Source: Bacteroidales bacterium
GTDB lineage: Bacteria; Bacteroidota; Bacteroidia; Bacteroidales; JAGOPY01
DNA length: 64,000 nucleotides
Direction: 5' to 3'
Assembly: GCA_017991835.1 (NCBI GenBank)
Contig: JAGOPY010000006.1
Location: forward strand, 175,904-239,903
Positions 1-9,149 of this stretch are shown one piece after another. A model generated the notes under the pieces. The model was not told where the DNA came from and searched no databases. It saw only the letters and a list, made by a program, of their open reading frames with translations. Position numbers and translations under genes: made by a program. Positions within the stretch are counted from its first letter, which is position 1; every line of letters begins with the position of its first letter.

Positions 1-613
1 AGCCCTGTTTTTCCATAAAATAAAGAAAGACCGAATTAAATGCCAGCGCGGCCGCCGACAGGATCATGTTCATCGCCAGGATAAGAACCAGCAATAAAGC
101 AACCAGTTGCCTTTTGACCAGTGTGCGCGATTCGATCGAATGCGACGACTGGTTAAAAGCGTTCATGATGGCCGTAACGCCGTTGCTGGCAAAGTAGAGC
201 GAGATGAGAAAGCTGATGGATAACAGGCCCGATTGCTGGTTGGTAATGATGTCTTCAATGGTTGACCGGAGAACAACGAATGCTTCCCTAGGGATCACCT
301 CTTCGAGCGTCATCAACAGGTTTTCTTTCAATCCTGCCACAGGGATGTAAGGAATGAGGGTGAACAGGAATAAGACTGCCGGGACAAAGGCGATGATAAA
401 GGAATAGGAGATGGAATTGGCCCGGATAGAGATGGAGCTTTTCTGCATGCCACGGACGAAAAACAATCCCACATCGTAAAGCGGGACACCCTTAAAGCCC
501 GGAAGATAAATATTTCTTGAAAGAATGATCAGGGGGAGCAGCACCAGCTTAAATAGCTTTGTGGCCAGGCTTTTTACTTCTTTGGTGATGTTGCTGATCG
601 GCGACTTGATCAT
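1..613 (-). CDS. YihY/BrkB-family membrane protein (C-terminal part beyond window)
   Basis: Reading the reverse complement from the ATG at 613 gives an open frame of about 204 codons that runs off the left edge, so only the N-terminal part is present. After a short cytoplasmic stretch it shows the family pattern: a segment containing RANSISYSF, then a long hydrophobic helix, an amphipathic loop and a second hydrophobic stretch with SLYFASNGVTAIMNAFN. These are typical of YihY/virulence factor BrkB proteins, inner-membrane proteins of unsettled function once mislabelled ribonuclease BN. It starts one base after the nadC stop codon, so it is almost certainly translated from the same transcript as the DUF4783 gene and nadC. 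Family call is firm; function is not known. Confidence 0.85.
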   Translation of the reverse strand, partial: MIKSPISNITKEVKSLATKLFKLVLLPLIILSRNIYLPGFKGVPLYDVGLFFVRGMQKSSISIRANSISYSFIIAFVPAVLFLFTLIPYIPVAGLKENLLMTLEEVIPREAFVVLRSTIEDIITNQQSGLLSISFLISLYFASNGVTAIMNAFNQSSHSIESRTLVKRQLVALLLVLILAMNMILSAAALAFNSVFLYFMEKQG

Positions 614-614
614 G

Positions 615-1457
615 TCAGATTACCGCTTTAAGGCTCATATCCAGGCTGTTGATATGATGTGTGAGCGCTCCGACGGAGATGAAATCAACGCCTGTTTCTG
701 CATACGACCGGATGGTGGCCGCAGTAATTCCACCCGAAGCCTCTGTTTCGTATTTGCCTCCAATGATGCTGACGGCACGGGCGAGATCTTCGACTGTAAA
801 ATTATCGAGCATGATACGGTCGATGCCCCCTTTCTGCAAAACTTCATCCAGTTCCCGGAAATTCCTTACCTCGATCTCAATTTTGAGATCATTTCCATTT
901 TTCAGTTGGCTCATGTATTGATGTACGGCCTCAATGGCCTGGCTGATACCGCCGGCAAAGTCGACATGATTGTCTTTGATCATTATCATGTCGTACAGGC
1001 CCATCCTGTGGTTGTATCCTCCACCGGCCCGCACGGCCATTTTTTCCAGTTCACGGAGCAGGGGAGTAGTCTTCCGGGTATCCAGGATCTTTGCCCGGGT
1101 ACCCTCAATAAGCTTCACCATGTTGTGCGTGGCCGTGGCAATGCCGCTCATCCGCTGCATGAAATTCAGGGCCAGCCGTTCTGCTGAAAGCATTGAAATG
1201 CCTGGCCCGGACAGGTAAAATGCCACATCACCCGGCCGGATCGCTGCTCCATCGTCCAGTAGTTTTTCAAAGGCAAGACGGGGATCGACCTGCCGGAAAA
1301 CTTCCCTGGCCACGTCAATGCCTGCCAGGATCCCTTCCTGCTTGATCAGCAGCCTTGACCGCCCCGTTGCGCCGACGGGAATCGTTGCCAGCGAGGTGTG
1401 ATCCCCGCCGCCCAGGTCTTCTACCAACGCTTTCCGGATGATTTCTTCGATCGTCAT
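615..1457 (-). CDS. nadC: Nicotinate-nucleotide pyrophosphorylase (quinolinate phosphoribosyltransferase)
   Basis: 280 residues, the usual length. The enzyme converts quinolinate and PRPP to nicotinate mononucleotide, CO2 and PPi in de novo NAD synthesis in the cytoplasm. Visible landmarks are the N-terminal EDLGGGDHTS segment, the PRPP/quinolinate-binding ILDTRKTTPLLR segment, GGGYNHRMGLYDMIMIKDNH near the middle, and the C-terminal barrel strands ending EASGGI and DFISVGALTH. It sits 10 bases downstream of the DUF4783 gene and one base upstream of the YihY gene, all on the minus strand. nadA and nadB are not in the window. Confidence 0.97.
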   Translation of the reverse strand: MTIEEIIRKALVEDLGGGDHTSLATIPVGATGRSRLLIKQEGILAGIDVAREVFRQVDPRLAFEKLLDDGAAIRPGDVAFYLSGPGISMLSAERLALNFMQRMSGIATATHNMVKLIEGTRAKILDTRKTTPLLRELEKMAVRAGGGYNHRMGLYDMIMIKDNHVDFAGGISQAIEAVHQYMSQLKNGNDLKIEIEVRNFRELDEVLQKGGIDRIMLDNFTVEDLARAVSIIGGKYETEASGGITAATIRSYAETGVDFISVGALTHHINSLDMSLKAVI

Positions 1458-1467
1458 CTTAGCGCAA

Positions 1468-1872
1468 TTATTTTATTTTTTCTTCCAGTTTAATTTTGAA
1501 CAACCGGAACTTTTCCTTCTCTTTCCGGATTTCCATATAAAGCTGGTAATTCTTACCTCCCGAGTGATATGTAGAAATCGAATAATGAGAAGAGGTGTTG
1601 AGCGAACCTTTCTGGACAAGAGTGAGATTATCGGCCGGGATCCTGTTGAAAAAGTCTTTCATCACCATTTCGCCCTGCGAGGCGCTGTAAGTGTTTTCAG
1701 CATCGGGAAGGCTGATCTCTATCGTAGCACTGAAAAATGCTGCCAGGCTTCGTGCGTCCGATTCGCGGATAGCTTTGCTGATATCGTCGAACGGTTCGTC
1801 CTGTGCCTTTAATGAGGCCGGTAAGGACTGCGCCAGGACAAACAGAATCAACGGAAGAAGTATTGCTCTCAT
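1468..1872 (-). CDS. DUF4783 family exported protein
   Basis: 134 residues from the ATG at 1872. The frame stays open further upstream, but this start gives a clean signal peptide (a hydrophobic run ending in an Ala-x-Ala type site before QDEPF) and leaves room for the divergent promoter region. The mature part has alternating helices and strands with the DISKAIRESDARSLAAFF opening and the FFNRIPADNLTLVQKG segment that I associate with DUF4783, a small NTF2-like periplasmic family confined to Bacteroidota. No function is known. It is the first gene of a probable operon with nadC and the YihY gene. A TAnnTTTG-type -7 box on the minus strand lies at 1895-1888, close to the start codon. Confidence 0.8.
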   Translation of the reverse strand: MRAILLPLILFVLAQSLPASLKAQDEPFDDISKAIRESDARSLAAFFSATIEISLPDAENTYSASQGEMVMKDFFNRIPADNLTLVQKGSLNTSSHYSISTYHSGGKNYQLYMEIRKEKEKFRLFKIKLEEKIK

Positions 1873-1925
1873 ACCCGGATTTTCATGCAAAATTACAATA
1901 ATTGTATCGTCAGGTGTAATATTCG

Positions 1926-1957
1926 TTGCGATGAACAGAGCGTTTTTACTATTTTTG
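1926..1957 (+). promoter_or_regulatory. Bacteroidota-type promoter for the SDR gene
   Basis: TTG at 1926-1928 (-33 element) and TATTTTTG at 1950-1957 (-7 element, consensus TAnnTTTG) are separated by 21 bases and sit 18 bases before the ATG at 1976. The opposite strand of the same intergenic region serves the DUF4783/nadC transcript. Confidence 0.6.
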
Positions 1958-1975
1958 TAATATAATATCGAATAT

Positions 1976-2680
1976 ATGAATATTGTTGTCACGGGAACAA
2001 GCCGGGGAATAGGTTACGAAACGGTAAAACTTTTCGCCGCGGCCGGGCATAATAAGATCCTGGCAGTTTCACGTAATAAGACCGGACTTGAGAAGCTGCG
2101 ATCGGATTGCGAAAAGGAGAATGAAATCAGTAAAATATTCATTGTTGATGTTGATATTGCTGGCGACAATTTCGAATCCCGGGTGGTTCGCGAAGTCAGG
2201 GAAAATCTCGGTACGGTGGATATCCTGCTAAACAATGCCGGCGCGCTGGTGAATGAGCCCCTGGACAGATTGACAAAAGGGGATTTCGACCTCATGTTCG
2301 GTGTAAATGTAAAAAGCGCTTTCCTGATGATACAGAATCTTTTACCTTATTTCAACCCTGGTGCGCACATTGTTAATATCAGTAGTATGGGTGGGGTTCA
2401 GGGTAGCGTCAAGTTCAATGGCCTGTCGCTCTATAGTGCCAGCAAAGGGGCGCTGGCCGTGCTGACAGAATGTTTGGCCCTGGAACTGAAAGACAGCGGG
2501 ATCAGCGTGAATTGCCTGGCACTGGGAGCGGCACAGACAGAGATGCTGGCCGAAGCTTTCCCCGGACATCAGGCTCCTCTGAGTGCAACCGAAATGGCCG
2601 GCTTTATCGCCGACTTTTCGATGAATGGTCATAAGTGGTTTAACGGGAAGATTTTACCTGTCGCACTGTCGACTCCGTAA
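1976..2680 (+). CDS. Short-chain dehydrogenase/reductase (SDR) family oxidoreductase
   Basis: 234 residues, classical SDR size. The N-terminal cofactor-binding motif TGTSRGIG is at residues 6-13, followed by the NNAG motif in the central sheet, the catalytic Ser in VNISSMGG, and catalytic Tyr153 and Lys157 in YSASK. The fold is a single Rossmann domain acting in the cytoplasm on a carbonyl/alcohol substrate with NAD(P)H. Nothing in the sequence fixes the substrate. The gene has its own promoter and is followed 13 bases later by the C25 peptidase gene on the same strand, though the two have no obvious common role. Confidence 0.93.
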   Translation: MNIVVTGTSRGIGYETVKLFAAAGHNKILAVSRNKTGLEKLRSDCEKENEISKIFIVDVDIAGDNFESRVVREVRENLGTVDILLNNAGALVNEPLDRLTKGDFDLMFGVNVKSAFLMIQNLLPYFNPGAHIVNISSMGGVQGSVKFNGLSLYSASKGALAVLTECLALELKDSGISVNCLALGAAQTEMLAEAFPGHQAPLSATEMAGFIADFSMNGHKWFNGKILPVALSTP

Positions 2681-2693
2681 CCTGAATATTCCG

Positions 2694-4979
2694 ATGAGAC
2701 GAAAAATACTGGTTTTAACGGTTCTGATGCACTTCATGCTTAGCGGAGCTAACGCCGGAAAGATTGTTCACGTATATGAATTTAACCGCCCTGAGATCAG
2801 TTATTCCGGACCATACGGGATCGTATATTTTGAAGGAACGAAACTGGCCGGGCAAACGGGCAAAGCGACACTGCCGTTTTACCCGGTGAAGATCCTTTTG
2901 CCGCCGGGCGAGAAGGCTGAATCCATATCGATTTCGTACAAAGATCCTGTCGTCCTGCAAGAGAAGATCATGCTGATGCCTTTCCAGGAAGTGCGTCCTC
3001 TGTCTGATCCGGGCGAATCACTGATGGCTGTCGATGAAATCTTTTACCAGAGCACCACACCCTATCCATCCTATTTTAAGCCCCACCTGGAAACTCAGTT
3101 TTTCAACGGCTGCGGAATCGCCTTGTCTTCTTTTACCCCAATTTCTTATCTCCCGAAAGAAAATCAGATAACTTATTATCAACGTGTTGAAATAGAGATC
3201 ATCACCCTTACCGACCCTGCGCAAAGCCATAACAAGCACTTTTTCGGATCAGAGCAAAAATCACTCTGGCTGAAAGACCTCGTTCAAAATCCGGAAAAGA
3301 TCAGCGATTATTTTTCCGGAAGAGAGTTCTTGACGAGTGAATATGATATCCTGGTTATTACAAAGAATCAATACCTGGGCGAATTCGATACGTTGAAATC
3401 CTTTTATGAATTACAGGGACTGAAAACCAAAGTGGCGGCTACTGAGACCATTGGCTCTTCGATGAGCGGCATCGACCTGCAGCAGAAGATCAGGAATTTT
3501 ATTATCCAGGAGTATGACGACAACGGCATCAGTTATGTTGTTCTTGGAGGAGATACGGAGATAGTTCCTTATCGCGGATTTTACTGTTATGTGCAATCGG
3601 GGGGCGGCTATTCCAGCACAAACATTCCGGCCGATGTATATTATTCTGCACTTGACGGTTCGTGGAACAACGACGGCGATGCGCGCTGGGGCGAGCCGGA
3701 TGAGGATGACCTCTACCCCGAAGTTGCCATCGGGAGAATTACTTTCAGCGATACGGCCGAACTTCACAACATCCTGCACAAAAGCTTTCTTTACCAGTGT
3801 GATCCGGTGGAGGGTGAGCTGACAAAGCCTCTTCTGGCCGGCGAAGAGCTGTATGATGATCCTTATACGATCGGGTCGGATTACCTCAACCTGCTGATCG
3901 GTTACCGCACAGATAACGGCTATAGCACGCACGGCATCCCGCCATCCCATCCGCGCGACACGCTTTACGACGACTCGACTTATTATTGGTCCAAAGCCAC
4001 CCTCATCAGCCACATCAACAGTGGAAGACCCTGGCTGCACCACGTGGGGCATGCCAACCAGTCGTATGTTATGAAGCTTTCCCTGGGTGATATTACCGAT
4101 GCAAACTTCGCGCAGACCAACGGGGTAACCCATAATTACACGGTCGTTTACACCCACGGTTGTATTTGCGGTGGGTTTGATTATACCGATTGTATCGGTG
4201 AAAGGATGATCGGGATCGATAATTTCGCCTCCGCTTTTGTCGGTAACTCCAGGTACGGCTGGTTTAACCAGGGAACCACCGACGGCCCTTCGCAGCATCT
4301 TCACCGGGAATTCATGGACGCTTTGTATTACGACAGCCTTTACCGGATCGGCATGGCCCATTTGAAATCCAAGAGCGAAACAGCGCCATTTGTGGAGATC
4401 GGCAATGAAGAGTTCGAGCCCGGAGCTACGCGCTGGTGTTTTTACGACAATAATGTGCTCGGCGATCCGGTGATGGCGCTCCGTACCGAAGAACCACAGG
4501 ATATAGCACTGGTCAGCGAGACCATGGTGCCGGCTTCTTCCGCTTCGGTCGCAGTGCAACTGGAATCTTCAACCGGAAATGTCAAAGGGCTTTCCTGTGC
4601 GCTGATGAAAAACGACACGCTTTATGGCAGCGCACTGACCGATGGATCGGGCCTGGCGGTTATCTATCCCGACTCGGTGCTGGCCGAGGGCGAATACCAT
4701 CTCTGGATTACCGGCTATAACATTCTGCCCCAGATGATTCCTATCCATGCCTGCAATTACTGGCTCGGCTATTCACCAGACTGGGGCAATCCTGCAAACT
4801 GGTTCACCGGGCACATACCGGATAGTACGTCGTATATTATTATTCCATCCCAACCGGCCGGGACAAAATTCCCCTCGTTTAACTCGAGCACAGAGCGACA
4901 CTGCCGTCATTTCATGATAGAAGAGAACGCACAGTTCAGGATAGGCCCCGGTGAAACTTTGAAAGTCTGGGGAGATTGA
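2694..4979 (+). CDS. Gingipain-like C25 family cysteine peptidase, secreted
   Basis: 761 residues from the ATG at 2694, chosen because it starts a signal peptide (RRK, a hydrophobic run, then ANAG); the longer open frame overlaps the SDR gene. A propeptide-like N-terminal third is followed by the C25 catalytic domain: a Rossmann-like YDILVITKNQYL strand, His453 in VGHAN and the candidate nucleophile Cys490 in THGCICGG. The His-Cys spacing is close to that of gingipains. An immunoglobulin-like domain follows, then a NYWLGYSPDWGNPANW segment of the kind that often precedes further C-terminal modules in Bacteroidota. The protein ends at residue 761 with no recognisable T9SS sorting tail, which is unusual for this class. 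It probably cleaves protein outside the cytoplasm. Confidence 0.85.
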   Translation: MRRKILVLTVLMHFMLSGANAGKIVHVYEFNRPEISYSGPYGIVYFEGTKLAGQTGKATLPFYPVKILLPPGEKAESISISYKDPVVLQEKIMLMPFQEVRPLSDPGESLMAVDEIFYQSTTPYPSYFKPHLETQFFNGCGIALSSFTPISYLPKENQITYYQRVEIEIITLTDPAQSHNKHFFGSEQKSLWLKDLVQNPEKISDYFSGREFLTSEYDILVITKNQYLGEFDTLKSFYELQGLKTKVAATETIGSSMSGIDLQQKIRNFIIQEYDDNGISYVVLGGDTEIVPYRGFYCYVQSGGGYSSTNIPADVYYSALDGSWNNDGDARWGEPDEDDLYPEVAIGRITFSDTAELHNILHKSFLYQCDPVEGELTKPLLAGEELYDDPYTIGSDYLNLLIGYRTDNGYSTHGIPPSHPRDTLYDDSTYYWSKATLISHINSGRPWLHHVGHANQSYVMKLSLGDITDANFAQTNGVTHNYTVVYTHGCICGGFDYTDCIGERMIGIDNFASAFVGNSRYGWFNQGTTDGPSQHLHREFMDALYYDSLYRIGMAHLKSKSETAPFVEIGNEEFEPGATRWCFYDNNVLGDPVMALRTEEPQDIALVSETMVPASSASVAVQLESSTGNVKGLSCALMKNDTLYGSALTDGSGLAVIYPDSVLAEGEYHLWITGYNILPQMIPIHACNYWLGYSPDWGNPANWFTGHIPDSTSYIIIPSQPAGTKFPSFNSSTERHCRHFMIEENAQFRIGPGETLKVWGD

Positions 4980-5018
4980 TTTTCCGTTATCTTTGCAGCC
5001 GCTTAACGGAATAGAATC

Positions 5019-5432
5019 ATGGCTTCCGACACGATCATCCACCCGGGTGTTATTGACCATATCGAAGGCGATAAAGCTTTTGTGAAAATACTGTCACAGT
5101 CGGCATGCGGTTCCTGCCATGCCAAAGGAATGTGTACCGTAGCCGAAGTCGAAGAGAAAATCGTCGAAGTCGGGATAAACCCCGGCGCTGCCCATAAAGA
5201 GGGTGACGCAGTGATGGTGAGGATGGATGAATCGCTCGGGCGGAAAGCGGTCTGGATGGGCTATGGTCTTCCGTTCATTATCCTGATGTCATCCATCGTG
5301 ATATTCCTGTCGGTATTGAATAATGAGGGCCTTGCCGCATTGCTGTCGATTGCCATGCTGGCCCCTTATTATCTGGTATTATACCTGATGCGCGGAAGAT
5401 TACACAAGGAGTTCAGATTCAGGATTGATTAA
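5019..5432 (+). CDS. rseC: SoxR-reducing system protein RseC family
   Basis: 137 residues. The N-terminal half has a Cys cluster (CGSCHAKGMC, residues about 28-37) on a small beta domain; the C-terminal half has two hydrophobic helices, so the protein is an inner-membrane protein with a cytoplasmic Cys-rich domain. RseC-type proteins work with electron-transfer (Rsx/Rnf) complexes and in Bacteroidota usually directly precede rnfB. Here rnfB lies 2.7 kb further on, with a T9SS gene and a strong terminator between them. A TATCTTTG -7 box lies at 4988-4995, giving it its own promoter just after the peptidase stop codon. Confidence 0.88.
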   Translation: MASDTIIHPGVIDHIEGDKAFVKILSQSACGSCHAKGMCTVAEVEEKIVEVGINPGAAHKEGDAVMVRMDESLGRKAVWMGYGLPFIILMSSIVIFLSVLNNEGLAALLSIAMLAPYYLVLYLMRGRLHKEFRFRID

Positions 5433-5503
5433 AATGAACATTGATGCAATTTTGTTGTTTAAGAACTATTTTATCTAACTAATCATTTAACCGGAGAAGT
5501 GTC

Positions 5504-7873
5504 ATGAAGTATTACCGATTACTGTTTTTTACTGCCGCTTTGTTAATTGTTCTGGCGGGCTACGGCCAGACAGAAGAAGAAATAAATACGCCAATCGTGT
5601 CGAAGGCGAAGTATTTCGACACAACCCCTCCGTTGAGGGATATGCCGATTGTCCTGCCGGGTGAACGCGACCGTTCATGGAAAGACGGCATCATACAGAA
5701 TAAATCCATGGAGGACGAATACAAAAACAGGGAAGCTGATATTCCGGAAGGATTTGTCGATCCTGTTTTACAGAAAAATTACAGTGCAAACCGCGAAATC
5801 AGCGGGCCTGTTGTCAATATGGACGGGATCGGGAACCTCTGCAGTTGTTATCCTCCCGACACCGACGGGGATGTGGGGCCTAACCATTATTTCCAGATGA
5901 TCAATCTTTCGTTTGCCATCTGGGATAAACAGGGGAACCTGCTCTATGGCCCGGTCGACAACAGCACGTTGTGGGATGGCTTTATCGGCCCCTGGACCGG
6001 CACGAACGACGGAGATCCTATCGTTCTTTACGATGAAATGGCCGACCGATGGATGGCTTCGCAGTTTGCCGTAAATACCAATAACGGTTCCTACTGGCAG
6101 CTGATTGCCGTCAGTACCACCCCCGACCCCACCGGGCCTTATCACCGCTATGCTTTCCAGATGGTAGCCTTTAACGATTATCCGAAACTTTCGGTTTGGC
6201 CCGACGGCTATTACGCCACCTGGAACATGTTCGGAAGCTATACCCGCGTTGGTGTTGCCGCATTTGAGCGTGATGCAATGCTGGCCGGTGATCCCGATGC
6301 CCAGATGGTCTATTTCAACCAGCCTTCCGGGACCTTCAGCATGCTCCCGGCCGACGTCGACGGAACCCCGCCACCGGAAGATGCTCCCTGCTATTTTGGC
6401 TATATCCGGATGTTTTCAACCCAGAACTTTGAGGTGTATGAATTCGATGTCAACTGGGAATTCCCGAACATGTCGACTTTTACCATGGTCAATTCCATGT
6501 CAACAGCCGCTTTCAATCCAAATCTTGACGGGATCCCGCAACCTAACACCGGTACGACACTGGATGACCTGGGTATGATGATGATGTTCCGCCTGCAGTA
6601 CAGGAACTTTGGTTCCTACCAGACGCTGGTGGCCAACCATTCGGTGAATGCGGGCAGCAACAGGGCCGGGATCCGATGGTATGAGCTGAGAAAAGAGACC
6701 GACGACTGGTACATTTACCAGCAGGGGACCTACGCTCCGAACGACGGCCAGCACCGCTGGATGGGAAGTATTGCCATGAATGGCAATGGCGATATTGCGC
6801 TGGGTTACAGTCTGTCGAGCACTACTACTTATCCCTCCATTTATTATGTAGGAAGAAGAGCTGATGCTCCACTGGGCGAGATGAACCTGGATGAGGTCAA
6901 GATTATGTCGGGTACCGGATCCCAGAGCGGGATCAATCGCTGGGGCGATTACAGTTGTTTGTCGGTCGACCCGGTCGATGATACGACCTTTTGGTTTACA
7001 ACGGAATATAACCGGAATGGATGGAAAACCCGGATCGCCTCCTTTGACTTTGGCCCGATTCTGCCACCAACTATTGACGCCGGGCCCAATGACACCATTT
7101 GTGAAGATGTCCTGTTTCTTGCCGATGCCAATGCATCCTACCAGCAGAGCGTCCTGTGGCAGTCGTCCGGAGATGGCTTCTTTCCCGATCCGAATGTCGT
7201 GGATGTAACCTATCTCAGGGGTAATGGCGACCTTGCCAACGGACAGGTGACACTCTGGGCTACGGTGACAGGTTATATCGAAGGCCAGACCGATACGGAT
7301 TCTGTAACCGTTTATTTTACAAAGACTTCCAAGGCTTTTGCCGGCCCCGACACGACGATTTGCGACGACGATGTCATCCAGCTCTCCGGTTCGGCCATTT
7401 TCCAGGATTCCATCTATTGGACCACCGAAGGCGACGGTACATTCGATGATCCGGGGATTTTTACACCGGTTTATACGCCCGGAGCCGAAGATATATCAAA
7501 AGGATACGCCTGGTTGAGGTTAACTGCTTATGATTCATTGCCCTGTGATAATTCGCACTTCGACAGGGTCAAGATCACTATCGATGAATGTACCGGTATT
7601 TCAGAACCGGAAATGGGTAAACTGGGGCTCAGGGTGGTACCGAACCCGGCCACATCGAGGCTTAATTTCGAAGTAACCGGTATGGAGGCCGGTACTGAAG
7701 CCGTGTTAAACCTGACAAACCAGCAAGGCGCACCTGTGTTTACCATGAAATTGCCCGCTACCGTAGGTAGTTATTCCAATTCAATGAACACCGTGAATTT
7801 CCCGAGAGGGGTTTATTATCTGAAAGTAACCGGCTTGAAAGAACAGGCTATCCAAAAAGTCATTCTTCAGTAA
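5504..7873 (+). CDS. Large secreted protein with T9SS type A sorting domain
   Basis: 789 residues. A signal peptide (about residues 1-21) is followed by a long beta-rich region that includes CSCYPPDTDGDVGPNHYFQM (residues about 113-132), a conserved opening of surface-exposed Bacteroidota proteins of unknown function. Near residues 525-700 there are two related segments beginning AGPNDTICED and AGPDTTICDD, each about 85 residues, which look like tandem PKD/immunoglobulin-like modules. The last 80 or so residues (VVPNPATSRLNF to the end) form the T9SS type A tail, which directs outer-membrane translocation and surface attachment. It is flanked by rseC upstream and a factor-independent terminator downstream, so it is transcriptionally separate from the rnf operon. 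Ligand or substrate is unknown. Confidence 0.88.
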   Translation: MKYYRLLFFTAALLIVLAGYGQTEEEINTPIVSKAKYFDTTPPLRDMPIVLPGERDRSWKDGIIQNKSMEDEYKNREADIPEGFVDPVLQKNYSANREISGPVVNMDGIGNLCSCYPPDTDGDVGPNHYFQMINLSFAIWDKQGNLLYGPVDNSTLWDGFIGPWTGTNDGDPIVLYDEMADRWMASQFAVNTNNGSYWQLIAVSTTPDPTGPYHRYAFQMVAFNDYPKLSVWPDGYYATWNMFGSYTRVGVAAFERDAMLAGDPDAQMVYFNQPSGTFSMLPADVDGTPPPEDAPCYFGYIRMFSTQNFEVYEFDVNWEFPNMSTFTMVNSMSTAAFNPNLDGIPQPNTGTTLDDLGMMMMFRLQYRNFGSYQTLVANHSVNAGSNRAGIRWYELRKETDDWYIYQQGTYAPNDGQHRWMGSIAMNGNGDIALGYSLSSTTTYPSIYYVGRRADAPLGEMNLDEVKIMSGTGSQSGINRWGDYSCLSVDPVDDTTFWFTTEYNRNGWKTRIASFDFGPILPPTIDAGPNDTICEDVLFLADANASYQQSVLWQSSGDGFFPDPNVVDVTYLRGNGDLANGQVTLWATVTGYIEGQTDTDSVTVYFTKTSKAFAGPDTTICDDDVIQLSGSAIFQDSIYWTTEGDGTFDDPGIFTPVYTPGAEDISKGYAWLRLTAYDSLPCDNSHFDRVKITIDECTGISEPEMGKLGLRVVPNPATSRLNFEVTGMEAGTEAVLNLTNQQGAPVFTMKLPATVGSYSNSMNTVNFPRGVYYLKVTGLKEQAIQKVILQ

Positions 7874-7988
7874 ACAGAAAATAATAATTGGATAAACCGG
7901 GCAATATGCAGGATCATCCGACTTAAAAATGATTAAGATTCAATAATTTAGACGGTTTCTAAATTTTTACAGGAACCCCGTGATTTTC

Positions 7989-8027
7989 AGAAGCTTCAGG
8001 AACAATATTTCTGAAGCTTCTTTTTTT
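7989..8027 (+). terminator. Rho-independent terminator after the T9SS gene
   Basis: A perfect 11-bp stem (AGAAGCTTCAG at 7989-7999, CTGAAGCTTCT at 8011-8021) with an 11-nt loop runs into seven or more T residues. The 302-base gap between the T9SS gene and rnfB is explained by this terminator and the promoter at 8084-8116. Confidence 0.9.
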
Positions 8028-8083
8028 ATCTTATAAAATAGTAATAATCAGTATTTTATACCCAATCCGATTTTCGATCCTTA

Positions 8084-8116
8084 TTGTTACTGTTTTCACA
8101 ATTGTTTTTACATTTG
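8084..8116 (+). promoter_or_regulatory. Probable promoter of the rnf operon
   Basis: TTG at 8084-8086 and TACATTTG at 8109-8116 (matching the TAnnTTTG -7 consensus), 22 bases apart. They lie between the preceding terminator and the GTG start of rnfB at 8176. Spacing is slightly long, so the -33 assignment is tentative. Confidence 0.5.
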
Positions 8117-8175
8117 CTCATCCTAAACCGGCCTTAAGCCCTTAATGCGTAAGGCAGTATTAAAAAGAGAACAAA

Positions 8176-9138
8176 GTGAACAGTGTATTGATTTTTGCCG
8201 TTGTGTCGCTCAGTGCGATTGGTCTTATCTCGGCGGTAGTCCTCTATTTCATCGCACAAAAGTTCAAAGTGGTCGAAGATCCCCGGATCGGAACCGTAGA
8301 AGAGGCTTTACCCGCTGCCAATTGTGGCGGTTGCGGTTTTGCCGGCTGCCGGAACTTTGCCGAGGCGCTTGTGAAGAAAGCCGATGATGAGAAGTCGCTT
8401 GAAGGATTGAACTGCCCGGTAGGCGGAGCAGAGGTCATGAAAAAAGTCGCGGCTGTTCTGGAGCTGGAAGCGGTGGAAACAGAACCAATGATCGCCGTTG
8501 TGCGTTGCCAGGGTTCGTATAAAAACGCCCCGTCGAAGGTCAGATATGAAGGCGCCGCAACGTGTGCTTTTGCCCATAACCTGTATGCCGGCACGAGCGG
8601 CTGTGCCTATGGCTGCCTCGGCCTGGGAGACTGTGTGACTGCCTGCATCTTTGATGCCATTCATATGGACCCGGAAACCGGCCTGCCGGTTGTTAACGAC
8701 AAGTGCACAGCCTGCGGCGCATGCGTGAAAGCCTGCCCGAGGAATATCATCGAGTTGCGCTTCAAAGGCAAAAAAGACCGACGGATTTATGTCGGCTGTG
8801 TGAATAAGGAAAAAGGAGGCCCGGCCCGGAAGAATTGTACCGTGGCTTGCATCGGATGCGGAAAATGTATGGAAGCCTGCGCTTATGAAGCCATTACACT
8901 GGTTGATAACCTGGCATACATCGATTTCGTCAAATGCCGCCTTTGCAGGAAATGCGCCCCTGTCTGCCCGACAGATGCTATCCTGGAGATAAATTTTCCC
9001 CTTAAAAAAGACAAAGAAGCCGAACCAGCCGGCGGTAAAAAAGCTACTGTAGAGACGTCCACGGACTCATCTCCGGCGGATGCTGATAAAAAAGCTCCCG
9101 CTGAAGGTGATGGTCTTATTATTTCTGAAAATAAATAA
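8176..9138 (+). CDS. rnfB: Rnf electron transport complex subunit B
   Basis: 320 residues from a GTG start at 8176; no ATG in frame gives a better N-terminus. One N-terminal membrane helix (residues about 3-26) is followed by the RnfB 4Fe-4S domain (CGGCGFAGC near residue 50). Then come several ferredoxin-type clusters: the CLGLGDCVTAC region near 147, CTACGACVKACP near 176, CTVACIGCGKCMEAC near 222 and CRLCRKCAPVCP near 254. It ends in an Ala/Lys-rich tail of about 45 residues that is probably unstructured. RnfB accepts electrons from ferredoxin on the cytoplasmic side of the membrane complex. First gene of rnfBCDGEA. Confidence 0.97.
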   Translation: MNSVLIFAVVSLSAIGLISAVVLYFIAQKFKVVEDPRIGTVEEALPAANCGGCGFAGCRNFAEALVKKADDEKSLEGLNCPVGGAEVMKKVAAVLELEAVETEPMIAVVRCQGSYKNAPSKVRYEGAATCAFAHNLYAGTSGCAYGCLGLGDCVTACIFDAIHMDPETGLPVVNDKCTACGACVKACPRNIIELRFKGKKDRRIYVGCVNKEKGGPARKNCTVACIGCGKCMEACAYEAITLVDNLAYIDFVKCRLCRKCAPVCPTDAILEINFPLKKDKEAEPAGGKKATVETSTDSSPADADKKAPAEGDGLIISENK

Positions 9139-9149
9139 ATATCTGTAGG

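Noticed and set aside
3411..4559. 382-codon open frame antisense to the C25 peptidase gene
   Set aside because: No family features; the plus-strand gene has a signal peptide and catalytic motifs, so the antisense frame is a by-product of codon usage.
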